Source of the DNA: Pseudomonadota bacterium
GTDB lineage: Bacteria > Bdellovibrionota_B > Oligoflexia > Silvanigrellales > Silvanigrellaceae
DNA: 47,395 nt
Reading direction: 5' to 3'
NCBI GenBank assembly: GCA_009926615.1
Contig: RFOM01000026.1
Coordinates: 1 to 47,395, forward strand
The position numbers and the translations under genes are program-made. This document shows, in pieces, positions 16,495-28,199 of the stretch. The notes beneath the pieces were generated by a model. That model ran no database searches. It saw nothing but the letters and a program-made list of their open reading frames with translations, and was not told the DNA's origin. The stretch's first letter is position 1; every line of letters begins with the position of its first letter.

Positions 16495-17187
16495 ATGAGA
16501 CAAGCGGGCTTACTGGTCGAACGGATGAAAAAGGGCGATGCCGCTCCGGACAAACACTTCAATCCTTATCTCCATGAGGCCATGGAGTATGGAAATATTC
16601 TCTTCACGGGTTCCGAATGGGCGGAAAAAAACGCAGCCGTTTTCGATGATGCCGACAAGCCGCTGCTCATCGAGATCGGCTGCTACATGGGAAAGAACGT
16701 ACTCGAATTTGCAAATCACAATTCCGGATGGAACGTTCTGGGGATCGACATCACATATAAGCGCGTTGTAAAAACTGCGCGCAAGATAAAAAACCTCAAC
16801 ATTAAAAATGCCAAAATCCTTATCAGCGACGCGCGGGCTGCGATTGCCGAAATCCCCGACGGAACGCTCGCCGGAGTCTGCGTTTTTTTTCCCGATCCGT
16901 GGCCCAAAAAGAAACAGCTGAAAAACCGTCTGCTGCAGGGACCCTTTCTGGAGCTTCTTGCACGAAAACTCAAACCGGATGGATTCTTCTGGTTCAAAAC
17001 CGACAGCGAAGACTATTTTGCCAACGTCCGTCTGACTCTTGAAAACCAAGGTTGGGCGGAGTCCGCACCGGATGCCCTTCCGGATCATCTCGAGCCGCTT
17101 CCCTACACAACGGTTTTTGAGGCACTATTCACAGGAAAGAATCTTCCCATTTACCGCAGAGTGTTTTTGCCGCCGCGGAAATCGTGA
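16495..17187 (+). CDS. trmB: tRNA (guanine-N7)-methyltransferase TrmB
   Basis: It methylates G46 of the tRNA variable loop using SAM. The SAM site reads LLIEIGCYMGKNVLEFA near residue 56, where most TrmB have EIGFGxG, so the glycine motif is slightly altered; the second hallmark FPDPWPKKKQLKNRLL is intact, and FKTDSEDYF closes the domain. I choose ATG 16495, with GGA-rich sequence just upstream, giving 230 residues as expected; the open frame continues further upstream but lacks family similarity. It leads a plus-strand run with the CDF transporter and queG. Confidence 0.88.
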   Translation: MRQAGLLVERMKKGDAAPDKHFNPYLHEAMEYGNILFTGSEWAEKNAAVFDDADKPLLIEIGCYMGKNVLEFANHNSGWNVLGIDITYKRVVKTARKIKNLNIKNAKILISDARAAIAEIPDGTLAGVCVFFPDPWPKKKQLKNRLLQGPFLELLARKLKPDGFFWFKTDSEDYFANVRLTLENQGWAESAPDALPDHLEPLPYTTVFEALFTGKNLPIYRRVFLPPRKS

Positions 17188-17231
17188 CCAGCGGGAAACA
17201 AAGTGGGAAATTGCACGCGGAGTATTCACGG

Positions 17232-18242
17232 ATGACACAACCTTTCCCGCATCAGCATCCGCCAGTTCAGGTTGCAGACGGTCATCAGGAAATCAACGGC
17301 GCCCGCAACGCAGCGATCTGGGCTGCAGCGGGAGCAGGGCTTCTGGCCGTGTGTAAACTCATTCTGTTTTTCGTAACCGGATCCATGGTCGTCGCTTTGT
17401 CGGCATGGGACAGCGCCTTGGATGTCTGCGTCAGCACCCTCAACCAAAAGGTCATCCACTTCGCCCGCCAGAAACCCGACAGCAATCATCCGTATGGCCA
17501 CGGCAAAGCCGAGTCCATCGCCGCATTGGCACAGGGCGGCCTGATTTTGGGCGGAGCCGTGTTGATTATTTTTTCCAGCGGACAAAAACTCTGGGAGACT
17601 CTTCGCGGAAAAATCGAAGTCATTGAACATCCGTGGCCTACCGCAGGTTTTTTTGTCGCGGCTGCATTGGCAAGTGTCGCAATCACCGCCGGCTTGCAAA
17701 AATCATCCCAAAAATACAACAGCCCCGCTCTCAAGGCTGATTCCGAACACTACCGGACGGACGTTGCGGCCAATCTCGCGAGTGCGGCTTCCCTTGCGGC
17801 CATTGCGCTGACGGATATCCAGTGGCTCGACCCGCTCATTGCCGCAGTCTTTTCGATTCTCATCGGACGCGGGGGATACAAACTCGTTTCGTCAAGCGTT
17901 GACGACCTGCTCGATCATGACCTGCCGGATGACCTCAAGGAAGATGTTCTCAAGGCCATCAGCGCCTGCAATGATCAGGTGATTGATGTCCATAATTTTC
18001 GCGGGCGCAGAAGCGGACACAAATACTTTTTTGACCTCCACATCACACTGCCTGCTCATCTTGATTTCCGGACAGTGCACGAAATCAGCGAGCTGATCGA
18101 ACACACCGTCGAAAATAAATTCGGTGCGGACGTTGTTGTACATGTTGATCCGGCCGATGAGGAAAATCTGAGTAAATCGAGAACAACTCCGGGAATGCAC
18201 CGGCATCTTCATCCGCCCGAAAAAAATCAGGCCGGCAGCTGA
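17232..18242 (+). CDS. Cation diffusion facilitator (CDF) divalent metal transporter
   Basis: An inner-membrane H+/divalent cation antiporter for Zn, Fe, Cd or similar. Helices are visible around GAGLLAVCKLILFFVTGSMVV, GGLILGGAVLIIF, TAGFFVAAALASVAIT and AANLASAASLAAIAL. The transport site is DD-HD: DSALD in helix 2 and HYRTD in helix 5, as in FieF-type transporters. SNHPYGHGKAE is the family loop. A cytoplasmic CDF domain (DVHNFRGRRSGHKYFFDLHI, VVVHVDPAD) and a His-rich tail follow. I prefer ATG 17232 (GGAG 9 bases upstream); a GTG at 17184 that overlaps the trmB stop as GTGA is possible. The queG ATG follows by 2 bases. Confidence 0.9.
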   Translation: MTQPFPHQHPPVQVADGHQEINGARNAAIWAAAGAGLLAVCKLILFFVTGSMVVALSAWDSALDVCVSTLNQKVIHFARQKPDSNHPYGHGKAESIAALAQGGLILGGAVLIIFSSGQKLWETLRGKIEVIEHPWPTAGFFVAAALASVAITAGLQKSSQKYNSPALKADSEHYRTDVAANLASAASLAAIALTDIQWLDPLIAAVFSILIGRGGYKLVSSSVDDLLDHDLPDDLKEDVLKAISACNDQVIDVHNFRGRRSGHKYFFDLHITLPAHLDFRTVHEISELIEHTVENKFGADVVVHVDPADEENLSKSRTTPGMHRHLHPPEKNQAGS

Positions 18243-18244
18243 AA

Positions 18245-19411
18245 ATGGATATTGCAAAGCCGCATCCGCTGCTCTCCGGAATCCTCAGGAATGCGGGCAT
18301 TGAATGGTCCTCAGTACTTAACGTCAAACAATGGCAATCTTTATTCGCAAAGAATCAGATCCCCGAAGAACTGACCAAAGACGTCGATTTTCTGAAAACG
18401 TGGCTCAGTGAAGGTCACCATGCAGGAATGCAGTTTCTCGGAAACAATATTCAAGCCCGTGAAAACCTGAATCTGATTTTACCGGACACCAAATCCATTC
18501 TCTCTGTTATTATTCCCTACGCTGCAGGGGAAAGAACGCGCGGAAAAAAAACCTCCGCCGGACAACCGGCGGACGCTGATGTTCTCCTGAACAAAACCGC
18601 CCGATATGCGCGCGTGCCGGATTACCACAAAGCCATCCGCAGAGAACTCGATGCGGCGCTCTCTCTTTGGGAAACGGAGGCAGAGGCCGCCGGTCTCATC
18701 ACTCATAAAATAAGCCGGAGAGTCGTCACTGATTCTTTGCCCTTTCTGGACAGGGCACATGCACGTATTGCGCAGCTTGGATTCATCGGGAAAAACACGA
18801 TGCTGATCCGACCGGGAACCGGAAGTTATTTTTTCATATCGCACGTGCTGCTCACTGCACCCTTTGAGGCCGTCGCAGATCCTGCGGGCAGCAAGCCGCC
18901 GGCGGCCGATGCCATCTCGGAATTGTCTTGCGGAGACTGTACCCGATGTCTCGATGCCTGCCCGACGCAGGCCCTTATCGCTCCGCGGCACCTCGACGCG
19001 AACAAATGTCTTTCCTATCTTTCAATCGAGCACCGCGATCCGGTCGCAGAAAAATATCTTCCGCATTTTTCAGACCGCTTTTACGGATGTGACATTTGTC
19101 AGGAGGTATGTCCTTACAACTTGGTAACTCTTCCGCTTGCCACCATCAGGCCGTTTCAGACAACCGTCGCTTCTCTCGGTCAAATAACCGCGGCAGATGT
19201 GGCTTCGATGACTCAGGCCCGTTATGAAGAATGGTTCGGAGGATCGGCCATGACACGGGCCAAATATGCTGGCCTTGTGCGGAATGCGCTTTATTCTCTT
19301 TATGCCGAAAAAAATATTTTGTGGAAAAGCATCTGCAATGCGCGTGCGCAGGATCCGCATCCGTTAATTCAGAAAACGGCGGAACAACTCCTCGCACTCA
19401 GTAATGAATAG
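18245..19411 (+). CDS. queG: Epoxyqueuosine reductase QueG
   Basis: The last step of queuosine synthesis: reduction of epoxyqueuosine to queuosine in tRNA, using cobalamin and two [4Fe-4S] clusters. Both ferredoxin-like cluster motifs are present: CGDCTRCLDACPTQA near residue 230 and CDICQEVCPYN near residue 282. The N-terminal cobalamin-binding half has IGKNTMLIRPGTGSYFFI. At 388 residues it is near the family's length. It follows the CDF gene by 2 bases and overlaps the convergent htrA-like gene by 14 bases. It works with tgt, elsewhere in this window, and depends on cobalamin. Confidence 0.95.
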   Translation: MDIAKPHPLLSGILRNAGIEWSSVLNVKQWQSLFAKNQIPEELTKDVDFLKTWLSEGHHAGMQFLGNNIQARENLNLILPDTKSILSVIIPYAAGERTRGKKTSAGQPADADVLLNKTARYARVPDYHKAIRRELDAALSLWETEAEAAGLITHKISRRVVTDSLPFLDRAHARIAQLGFIGKNTMLIRPGTGSYFFISHVLLTAPFEAVADPAGSKPPAADAISELSCGDCTRCLDACPTQALIAPRHLDANKCLSYLSIEHRDPVAEKYLPHFSDRFYGCDICQEVCPYNLVTLPLATIRPFQTTVASLGQITAADVASMTQARYEEWFGGSAMTRAKYAGLVRNALYSLYAEKNILWKSICNARAQDPHPLIQKTAEQLLALSNE

Positions 19412-20516
19412 ATTTGTTTTTTTCGGTCATAAATTCACGCGGCAATTTCCCTGCCACGAGATCAACCTGATCGGTCTTGTCGCGGCGAAAAACTTTCAGC
19501 TGAATTTTCTGGCCGGGACGGGTTTTGTTCATCAGCCCGTGAAAATCGGAAACATCCAGAACACGCTGACCGTTGGCGGCGACCACGATATCTCCCGCTG
19601 CGAGTCCTGCTTTTTCTGCAGGCGATCCGGAAAAGACGTTTTGAATTTTTATTCCCAAAGCGCCTTCACTGTCCCGCCGCGAGCCCAAATTGGTCAAATT
19701 TATTCCCAACCAGCTCATCTTCGCCAAACCTGCAGGTCTGCGCAGCGTCTCAAGAAGCGGCTTGGCAACGTCTGTCGGAATGGCGAATGAAATGCCGCGC
19801 GCATCGCTCAGCAAGGCAGTATTTATGCCAATAACTTCACCGCGAATATTAAACAGCGGTCCGCCCGAATTGCCGGGATTGATTGCGGCGTCGGTTTGCA
19901 GAAAATCATCATAAGGCCCTTCGCCGATCGTTCTGCCTTTTGCGGACAACAAGCCGGACGTCACAGTGTGACCAAAACCGAACGGATTTCCTATTGCAAA
20001 CACCGGTTCACCGATTCTTGCCTTTTCACTGCTTCCGAATTTTGGAACCTTTGCGCGCGACCAAGGCCGGTCGAGCTTGAGCAGTGCCAGATCAGCCTGT
20101 TTGTTGAAGCCGACCAGTTTTGCCGGCAGACCCCACTGCTGGTTGGCCGGAACAACTTCAATGGTTTCGGCAGAACTGACAACGTGATAATTCGTCACGA
20201 CAAAGGAAGAACTTTGAAAAAAGAAACCCGATCCGCGCGAGCGGGGTTGAGGCTGGCCAAGAACTTCAGCCGGTGCGACAAATAATTTGAAAAACGGATC
20301 AAGAGCCAAAGGCGACTTTTTTTCTGCAGGAATCTCACGGGCTGAGTCTTCGCCCTTGGCACTGTGCGGCTTATCCTGAGTCCTGACGTTCACCACTCCG
20401 TGCATGACCCGTTCAACAACGTCAGCGATCGAGATGACGTGCTGGGCCTGAGCTTGGGCAACTGCAGCAAGACACACAGCCGTGACTGCAGCTTGATGTA
20501 ACACTCGCCGGCGCAT
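19398..20516 (-). CDS. HtrA/DegP-type periplasmic serine protease with one PDZ domain
   Basis: A 372-residue trypsin-like protease and chaperone for misfolded envelope proteins. Signal peptide at 1-24 (HQAAVTAVCLAAVAQAQA-Q). The triad is complete: His in VVTNYHVVS, Asp in KQADLALLKLD, Ser in NPGNSGGPLF. AIGNPFGFGHTVTSG and a single C-terminal PDZ domain (VFSGSPAEKAGLAAGDIVVAANGQ) follow. One PDZ rather than two makes it DegS-like in layout, though the N-terminus looks like a cleaved signal. I use ATG 20516, since the frame's earlier start is a TTG 21 bases upstream and a GGGGCGGA run precedes the ATG. Confidence 0.92.
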   Translation of the reverse strand: MRRRVLHQAAVTAVCLAAVAQAQAQHVISIADVVERVMHGVVNVRTQDKPHSAKGEDSAREIPAEKKSPLALDPFFKLFVAPAEVLGQPQPRSRGSGFFFQSSSFVVTNYHVVSSAETIEVVPANQQWGLPAKLVGFNKQADLALLKLDRPWSRAKVPKFGSSEKARIGEPVFAIGNPFGFGHTVTSGLLSAKGRTIGEGPYDDFLQTDAAINPGNSGGPLFNIRGEVIGINTALLSDARGISFAIPTDVAKPLLETLRRPAGLAKMSWLGINLTNLGSRRDSEGALGIKIQNVFSGSPAEKAGLAAGDIVVAANGQRVLDVSDFHGLMNKTRPGQKIQLKVFRRDKTDQVDLVAGKLPREFMTEKNKSIHY

Positions 20517-20627
20517 TTTTCCGCCCCCACTCTGCAAATTCGGGACATCGGGGCATCCGCCCGCACTCCCCCGAGTTTAGCCGGCGGAGCGGAACACAGC
20601 CCGACGAACACTACCCATGCCAATCAC

Positions 20628-20656
20628 ATGACAAAAAGCAGCCGAATCGCTATGGT
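20628..20656 (+). promoter_or_regulatory. Putative sigma-70-type promoter for the lipoprotein gene
   Basis: ATGACA (20628-20633), a 17-base spacer and TATGGT (20651-20656), 45 bases before the lipoprotein ATG. Five of six and four of six consensus matches. The rest of the 184-base divergent gap to htrA shows nothing else clear. Confidence 0.4.
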
Positions 20657-20700
20657 CGGATGATTTTGCTGACTGATGTCCGGCTGTGAGGAGATAAACC

Positions 20701-21471
20701 ATGAAAATTCAGAAATTTTTTTGGAGATTCGGGGTTTTACTCGGCAGCCTTTCAGCATGCACGACAACCCAGCCTCTCCGGCAGGGCATACAGCCCGATG
20801 CGATTGCCTTAAACCCTGCAAGAATTGCCGCATTTCCGCCGCTGACGATTCCCCATCCGAGCGAGAAAGGATCTCTGGATCCTGCCTCACTGCTCTCGGG
20901 CGAAGTGACCGATTCAGTCGAGTCCCGCATTCTTGCAGCCTTCAGGAATCAACCGGGAGTCAACGGAATCGCCTTTCAGTCCGTGCGGATTTCGCTCAGG
21001 GCAAACCCCAAGCTGTCCTCGGATATAGACGGAGAAATTCGTTCGATGGGGCAACTGGCCAACAGCGGATCGGCGAGGGAAACCTTGCTGCTTTCGCCGG
21101 AATGCAGATCACGCAAAAACTTTCTTGATTTTTACAAACATTGTTTGCTGAAATCTCAACGCTGGGTGCCGCTGCTGAATCAGTTTTCGCTGGCCGTGCA
21201 AAATTCCGATTCCGTTTTGATACCGGTCATTACCTCGCTTGAAAAGTACACCGGCAAAGGTGTGTACTCGCTGCGCGTGGGAATCAGTCTTCTCCTCTTG
21301 GACACCAACAGCGGCCGGCTGCTGTGGGGCCGTGATACCGCGGTGCAAATTGATTCGGCCGGCGGCGCAAAACAATTTCCCGAACTGAAAGCCGCTTTTG
21401 ACAAGATCTTCAATGAAGAATTTTGGGCAGAATTTCCGGGCCGCCGCTCCAAAACCAAATCTTCGGGCTGA
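20701..21471 (+). CDS. Lipoprotein of unknown function
   Basis: A 256-residue protein with a lipoprotein signal: basic start, FFWRFGVLLGS core and lipobox LSAC, so Cys20 would be lipidated. The residue after it is Thr, which favours outer-membrane sorting by the E. coli rule. The C-terminal half (residues 160-240) has a pattern of VLIPVITSLEKY, YSLRVGISLLLLDTNSGRLLWGRD, resembling periplasmic lipoprotein domains that line a beta structure, but I cannot name a family. A GAGGAGA site lies 7 bases before the ATG. The mutase gene starts 27 bases downstream on the same strand, so the two are probably co-transcribed. Confidence 0.75.
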   Translation: MKIQKFFWRFGVLLGSLSACTTTQPLRQGIQPDAIALNPARIAAFPPLTIPHPSEKGSLDPASLLSGEVTDSVESRILAAFRNQPGVNGIAFQSVRISLRANPKLSSDIDGEIRSMGQLANSGSARETLLLSPECRSRKNFLDFYKHCLLKSQRWVPLLNQFSLAVQNSDSVLIPVITSLEKYTGKGVYSLRVGISLLLLDTNSGRLLWGRDTAVQIDSAGGAKQFPELKAAFDKIFNEEFWAEFPGRRSKTKSSG

Positions 21472-21498
21472 GCGGCAAATTTTTAAAAGGAACAGACA

Positions 21499-23118
21499 GT
21501 GTCAGATAATTCTTCGAAAACAAAATTGCGGGCAGAGCGGTTTGTAACCGCGTCGAATTCCGGCGTGGCGGCACTTTATACGGCCTCCGACCTGAAATCG
21601 CCGGATATGTTCGCCGCCGGACAGGGGAATCCGGGAGAATATCCGTACACGCGCGGTGTGCATCCGACCATGTACCGCAGCCAATTCTGGACAATGCGTC
21701 AATACGCCGGATTTGCGACCGCGGAAGAATCCAACGCTCGCTACCGCTACTTGCTTGACCATGGCCAAACGGGATTGAGTGTTGCCTTCGATTTACCAAC
21801 GCAAATCGGTTATGATTCGGACTCAGACAACGCCGTCGGCGAAGTAGGAAAAGTCGGCGTCGCCATCGACACTCTTGCCGATATGGAAATTCTGCTCAAG
21901 GGAATTCCGCTCGACAAAATCTCGACCTCAATGACGATTAACGCGTCAGCCGGTGTCCTGTTGGCGATGTACATCGCGGTCGGAGAAAAGCAGGGAATTT
22001 CTTCCGACAAACTGCGCGGAACAATTCAAAATGACATTCTTAAGGAATACATTGCACGCGGAACTTATATTTTTCCGCCGCGTCCGTCGATGCGTCTGAT
22101 CACGGACATTTTTGCCTTCTGCAAAGAGAAGGTGCCGCAATGGAACACCATCTCCATAAGCGGCTATCATATTCGTGAGGCCGGCAGCACCGCGGCCGAG
22201 GAAGTCGGCTTCACACTCGCCAACGGAATTGCATACGTGCAGGCTGCCGTCGATGCCGGACTTGATGTCGATGACTTTGCCCCGCGCCTGAGTTTCTTTT
22301 TCAATGCGTTTACCGACCTGCTCGAGGAAGTCGGCAAATTCCGCGCCGCGCGCAGGCTGTGGGCCAAAATCATGCGCGAACGGTTCGGCGCAAAAAATCC
22401 GAAAAGCCTGATGCTGCGGTTTCACACCCAGACAGCAGGCTCAACGCTGACAGCCCAGCAACCCGACAACAACATTGTGCGGGTTACGGTTCAGGCGCTC
22501 GCCGCCGTGCTCGGCGGCACCCAAAGTCTGCACACCAATTCGCGCGACGAAGCACTCGCTTTGCCGAGCGAAGAGTCGGCAAGAATCGCGTTGCGCACCC
22601 AACAAATCATTGCCCACGAATCCGGTGTAGCAGAGACCGTCGACCCGCTTGCGGGCTCTTACTACGTCGAAGCGACAACCGATCGCATCGAAAAAGAGGC
22701 GGCAGAACTGATTGCCAAAATCGACGATCTCGGTGGAGTTGTTCCTGCCATCGAACAGGGATTCATTCAGGCTTCCATCCAAAAATCGGCCTATTCCTAC
22801 CAACAGGACATTGAGTCGGGCAAAAGAATTATCGTCGGCGTCAACAAGTTCACCGTCAGCGAACCTCCGCTCAAGGGGCTTTTGCGGGTCAGCCGCACTG
22901 TCGAGGAAAATCAGATTCAAAAACTGACTCAAATAAAGGCCGCTCGCGACAACACCCGCGTTCAGCAGGCTCTCGATTCGCTCCAAAAAGCAGCGGAATC
23001 GAATGCCAATCTGATGCCCTACATACTAGAAGCGGTGCGTGCCTACGGAAGCGTAGGCGAAATCTGCAACACCCTCCGGAAGGTCTTTGGCGAATACAAA
23101 GAACACGTCGTGCTCTAG
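21499..23118 (+). CDS. Methylmalonyl-CoA mutase large (catalytic) subunit
   Basis: It interconverts (R)-methylmalonyl-CoA and succinyl-CoA in a radical reaction using adenosylcobalamin. The substrate-binding N-terminus is clear: [25 protein letters not shown], then [34 protein letters not shown] and [20 protein letters not shown]. At 539 residues it ends before the C-terminal B12-binding domain, so it needs a separate small subunit not found in this window. A related acyl-CoA mutase (isobutyryl-CoA type) shares this split layout and cannot be excluded. The start is GTG 21499 with AAAAGGA 8 bases upstream. Succinyl-CoA from this step would feed SucCD, encoded 2.4 kb downstream. Confidence 0.9.
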   Translation: MSDNSSKTKLRAERFVTASNSGVAALYTASDLKSPDMFAAGQGNPGEYPYTRGVHPTMYRSQFWTMRQYAGFATAEESNARYRYLLDHGQTGLSVAFDLPTQIGYDSDSDNAVGEVGKVGVAIDTLADMEILLKGIPLDKISTSMTINASAGVLLAMYIAVGEKQGISSDKLRGTIQNDILKEYIARGTYIFPPRPSMRLITDIFAFCKEKVPQWNTISISGYHIREAGSTAAEEVGFTLANGIAYVQAAVDAGLDVDDFAPRLSFFFNAFTDLLEEVGKFRAARRLWAKIMRERFGAKNPKSLMLRFHTQTAGSTLTAQQPDNNIVRVTVQALAAVLGGTQSLHTNSRDEALALPSEESARIALRTQQIIAHESGVAETVDPLAGSYYVEATTDRIEKEAAELIAKIDDLGGVVPAIEQGFIQASIQKSAYSYQQDIESGKRIIVGVNKFTVSEPPLKGLLRVSRTVEENQIQKLTQIKAARDNTRVQQALDSLQKAAESNANLMPYILEAVRAYGSVGEICNTLRKVFGEYKEHVVL

Positions 23119-23176
23119 TTTGCCATCCTGAAATACCCGTAATTCAGACAAGTTGGACCAACATCCAGCCACCGGC

Positions 23177-23205
23177 CTTGACACCCGAAGGCCACCGCTT
23201 AGGTT
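23177..23205 (+). promoter_or_regulatory. Putative heat-shock-type promoter of groES-groEL
   Basis: CTTGACAC (23177-23184) and GCTTAGGTT (23197-23205), with a 16-base spacer between TTGACA and TAGGTT. The same bases and spacing recur before dnaJ. It lies 115 bases before the groES ATG in the 201-base gap after the mutase. No CIRCE element is present. Confidence 0.5.
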
Positions 23206-23319
23206 CAGCCGCGTCCGGTTTTCGACCAAGCAGATGACGCCGTCAGAGGAGTTTGGCCGGTCATTGTGCAAAGTCCCGAGTTTTTGTTATGGGTACACCA
23301 CTTTTCAACAGGAGGCCTC

Positions 23320-25291
<1,972 letters not shown>

Positions 25292-25297
25292 ATCATG

Positions 25298-25377
25298 CGG
25301 CCGTTGTGAAAACGGCCGGAAGCTGTTTATACCGCGTTGATACAGAGGCCCCGCAATAGCGGGGCTTTTGTTTTTTG
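25298..25377 (+). terminator. groESL 3' end: hairpin followed by rho-independent terminator
   Basis: First an 8-bp hairpin CGGCCGTT/AACGGCCG (25298-25318) without a T-tract, perhaps a stabilising 3' structure. Then GCCCCGC-AATA-GCGGGGC (25348-25365) followed by TTTTGTTTTTT, a strong intrinsic terminator. Confidence 0.88.
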
Positions 25378-25399
25378 TGTAAGGTTTTTGCCGGACAAC

Positions 25400-25444
25400 G
25401 TGACCGGCGAATAAACGCCCCGCGCACTGCGCGGCAGCGGTCAC
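25400..25444 (+). promoter_or_regulatory. Nested inverted repeats in the sucC leader
   Basis: An outer repeat GTGACCG (25400-25406) and CGGTCAC (25438-25444) encloses a perfect inner hairpin CCGCGC-ACT-GCGCGG (25420-25434). The element ends 27 bases before the sucC ATG and 15 bases before its GAGGAG site. It may be a leader structure that acts on translation, or a dimeric repressor site. Confidence 0.4.
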
Positions 25445-25471
25445 AATCCGTTACCATCGAGGAGTGCATGC

Positions 25472-26635
25472 ATGAACGTCCATGAATATCAGGCCAAAGA
25501 GCTGCTTGCGAAATTCGGCCTGAATATCCCCAAAGGAAAACTCTGCCACACGGCGACAGAAGCTGAATGGGCTGCGCGCTCGTTCGGCTCCGAGAGTCTC
25601 AGCGTTGTCAAAGCGCAGATCCATGCCGGCGGCAGAGGCAAGGGCGGCGGTGTCAAGCTCGCACGCACTCCCGAAGAGGCCCGCGACTGGGCGAGCAAAA
25701 TTATCGGTATGCAGCTTGTTACTCCGCAAACCGGTCACCTCGGAAAAAAGGTTCACAAAGTCCTCGTGGCACAAGGATCAGACATTGCCAAAGAATACTA
25801 TCTGAGCTTTGTCGTAAACCGCGAAGCCGACTCGGTGGGCGTCATGGCCTCTACGGAAGGCGGCATGGACATTGAAGAAGTCGCCGAAAAACACCCCGAG
25901 AAAATCGTTACGGCAAATATCGATCCCACCGTCGGACTGATGCCTTTTACAGTCCGCATGATGTGTGCCCGACTCGGATTCACCGGACCGCTTGCAAAAG
26001 AATTTGACAAAACATTGCGCGGACTCTTCAACGCATTCATGGCGTATGACTGCTCAATGATAGAAATCAATCCTCTTGCCGTCACAAAAGACGGTCAGAT
26101 GCAAATCCTCGACTGCAAAATGGCGTTTGACGAAAACGCACTGTTCCGTCATCCCGAAATTCAGGATCTACGCGACTACGAAGAAGAAGATGCACGCGAA
26201 CTTGAAGCCTCCAAATTCGGCCTGAGCTATGTGTCTCTTGAAGGCAATATCGGATGTCTGGTCAACGGTGCGGGACTTGCGATGGCCACGATGGACATCA
26301 TCAAACAAAAGGGCGGTCAGCCTGCAAACTTCCTCGATGTCGGAGGCGGTGCAAATCAGGAAACTGTCACGCAGGCCTTCCGGATCATTCTCAAAGACGC
26401 CGCAGTGCGCGGAATTTTTGTGAACATCTTCGGCGGCATCATGAAATGTGACGTTATCGCCAACGGGATTGTTGCTGCTGCGCGCGAACTGGGACTGAAG
26501 GTTCCTTTGGTTGTGCGTCTGGAAGGAACAAATGTGGATTTGGGCAAAAAGATTTTGGGGGACTCCGGTCTCAACATTATCGCAGCCAACTCCATGAGCG
26601 ACGGCGCAGAAAAAATTGTTCACGCCGTGCGTTGA
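25472..26635 (+). CDS. sucC: Succinyl-CoA synthetase (ADP-forming) beta subunit
   Basis: The ATP-grasp subunit that, with SucD, makes succinate and ATP from succinyl-CoA in the TCA cycle. A 387-residue protein starting MNVHEYQAKELLAKFGL, with VVKAQIHAGGRGKGGGVKLA, MIEINPLAVTKDG, LEGNIGCLVNGAGLAMATMD, FLDVGGGANQETV and FVNIFGGIMKCDVIA. ATG 25472 has GAGGAG 7 bases upstream. A structured leader lies just before it, and sucD follows by 62 bases. Confidence 0.98.
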   Translation: MNVHEYQAKELLAKFGLNIPKGKLCHTATEAEWAARSFGSESLSVVKAQIHAGGRGKGGGVKLARTPEEARDWASKIIGMQLVTPQTGHLGKKVHKVLVAQGSDIAKEYYLSFVVNREADSVGVMASTEGGMDIEEVAEKHPEKIVTANIDPTVGLMPFTVRMMCARLGFTGPLAKEFDKTLRGLFNAFMAYDCSMIEINPLAVTKDGQMQILDCKMAFDENALFRHPEIQDLRDYEEEDARELEASKFGLSYVSLEGNIGCLVNGAGLAMATMDIIKQKGGQPANFLDVGGGANQETVTQAFRIILKDAAVRGIFVNIFGGIMKCDVIANGIVAAARELGLKVPLVVRLEGTNVDLGKKILGDSGLNIIAANSMSDGAEKIVHAVR

Positions 26636-26697
26636 ACCTTTTGACCGCCGCCTTGTTTTAATTCGCATTTGACTATTGAACCGAGAGGATTTCTCAC

Positions 26698-27573
26698 ATG
26701 GCAATTTTGGTTGGCAAAGACACTCGCCTTATCTGTCAGGGCATTACCGGCAGCGCAGGCCATTTCCACTCTGAAAAATGCGCCGAATACGGAACAAATC
26801 TGGTCGGCGGCGTCACCCCCGGCAAGGGCGGCACACGCACACTCGACCGTCCGATCTTCAACACCGTTTACGAAGCACGCAAAGAAGCCGGCGCAAATGC
26901 GACAATGATCTTTGTCCCTCCGCCGTTCGCTGCAGATGCTATTCTTGAAGCGATTGATGCCGGCATCGAACTCATCGTTGCCATCACCGAAGGTATTCCA
27001 GTTCTCGACATGCTCCGCGTCAAAAAAGCATTGGGCCATGCCAACGGCAAAAGCCGGCTGGTTGGTCCCAACTGTCCGGGTGTCATTACCCCCGGCGCCT
27101 GCAAAATTGGAATTATGCCGGGCCACATCCACAAACCGGGTCGGGTCGGAGTGGTCTCCAAATCAGGAACTCTGACGTACGAAGCGGTCGGCCAGCTGTC
27201 TGCTTTGGGCATCGGACAAAGCTCATGTGTGGGCATCGGCGGCGACCCGCTGCATGGTACAAGCTTTATTGATGTCCTCGACCTCTTCAACAAGGACGCT
27301 GACACCGATGCCGTCATCATGATTGGCGAGATCGGCGGCGCTTCCGAGATTCAGGCTGCAGAGTGGATTAAGGCCAACATGAAAAAACCTGTGGTTGGTT
27401 TTGTTGCCGGCCAGACAGCTCCCAAGGGTAAACGCATGGGCCACGCAGGAGCGATTATCTCGGGCGGCAAAGGTACTGCGGCCGAAAAATACGAAGCCAT
27501 GAGAGCCTGCGGCATTCACACTGTTCTCAGTGCCGGCGAAATCGGCGAGACACTCAAAAAAGCTCTTCGCTGA
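26698..27573 (+). CDS. sucD: Succinyl-CoA synthetase (ADP-forming) alpha subunit
   Basis: The CoA-binding and phosphohistidine subunit, 291 residues. CoA-binding N-terminus with [12 protein letters not shown], then [16 protein letters not shown] strand, [12 protein letters not shown], and the active His in [18 protein letters not shown] near residue 246. GAGAGGA is 8 bases before ATG 26698. It ends the sucCD operon at a bidirectional terminator shared with ssb. The methylmalonyl-CoA mutase nearby suggests a route from propionyl-CoA to succinate. Confidence 0.98.
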   Translation: MAILVGKDTRLICQGITGSAGHFHSEKCAEYGTNLVGGVTPGKGGTRTLDRPIFNTVYEARKEAGANATMIFVPPPFAADAILEAIDAGIELIVAITEGIPVLDMLRVKKALGHANGKSRLVGPNCPGVITPGACKIGIMPGHIHKPGRVGVVSKSGTLTYEAVGQLSALGIGQSSCVGIGGDPLHGTSFIDVLDLFNKDADTDAVIMIGEIGGASEIQAAEWIKANMKKPVVGFVAGQTAPKGKRMGHAGAIISGGKGTAAEKYEAMRACGIHTVLSAGEIGETLKKALR

Positions 27574-27646
27574 TCTGAAGCGCAGCCCGTTGCTGCGGCC
27601 GGCAGGTGGTAAAACCCTGCAGGCGGTTCAGAAGAAGACGTGGCAT

Positions 27647-27682
27647 AAAAAAACCCCGTTGCGGCTGCAGCGGGGTTTTTTT
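27647..27682. terminator. Bidirectional terminator between sucD and ssb
   Basis: CCCCGTTGC-GGCT-GCAGCGGGG (27654-27675, 9 bp with one G-T wobble) flanked by A7 and T7, so it serves both convergent genes. Confidence 0.88.
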
Positions 27683-27698
27683 ATTTCAAAGCAGGATC

Positions 27699-28199
27699 TC
27701 AGAACGGTACGTCGTCGTCGAGATCAACATTGCGGTTCGCCGAGCCCGAAGCAGCTGCGCGGTTGTTTCCGCCGTTGTCATAAGACGGGCCGCCGCCGAA
27801 AAACGGATTGTCGTTACCGGTCTCGGCAGGGAAATCAGCACCTGCGGATGCTTCGGTTCCGCGCGAGGAGCCGGAATCAAGAAACTGAATGTTGCTTGCG
27901 ACGATCTCGGTTGAGTAGCGTTTCTGGCCGGATTGCTGATCATCCCAGCTGCGGGTCTGAAGTTTGCCTTCGATGAAACACGAACGACCCTTTTTCAAAT
28001 ATTTTCCGGCGAGCTCTGCCTGACGTCCCCAAACGACAACGCGGTGCCATTCGGTGCGCTCTTCCTTGTTGCCGTCCTTGGTCCACGATTCACTGGTTGC
28101 CAGACGCAAACTGCAAACAGCCTGACCGTTGGGAGTCATACGCACTTCAGGATCCTGTCCAAGCCGACCGATCAAAATTACTTTGTTCACGCCCTGCAT
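27699..28199 (-). CDS. ssb: Single-stranded DNA-binding protein
   Basis: It coats single-stranded DNA in replication, recombination and repair. 166 residues: OB-fold N-terminus ([43 protein letters not shown]), then a Gly/Asn/Ser-rich linker and the acidic tip DLDDDVPF that recruits partner proteins. ATG 28199 has GAGGAG about 8 bases upstream. It diverges from lpxC across a 320-base gap. Confidence 0.97.
   Translation of the reverse strand: MQGVNKVILIGRLGQDPEVRMTPNGQAVCSLRLATSESWTKDGNKEERTEWHRVVVWGRQAELAGKYLKKGRSCFIEGKLQTRSWDDQQSGQKRYSTEIVASNIQFLDSGSSRGTEASAGADFPAETGNDNPFFGGGPSYDNGGNNRAAASGSANRNVDLDDDVPF

Noticed and set aside
23119..23319. CIRCE (HrcA) operator before groES
   Set aside because: I searched for TTAGCACTC-N9-GAGTGCTAA and close variants and found none.
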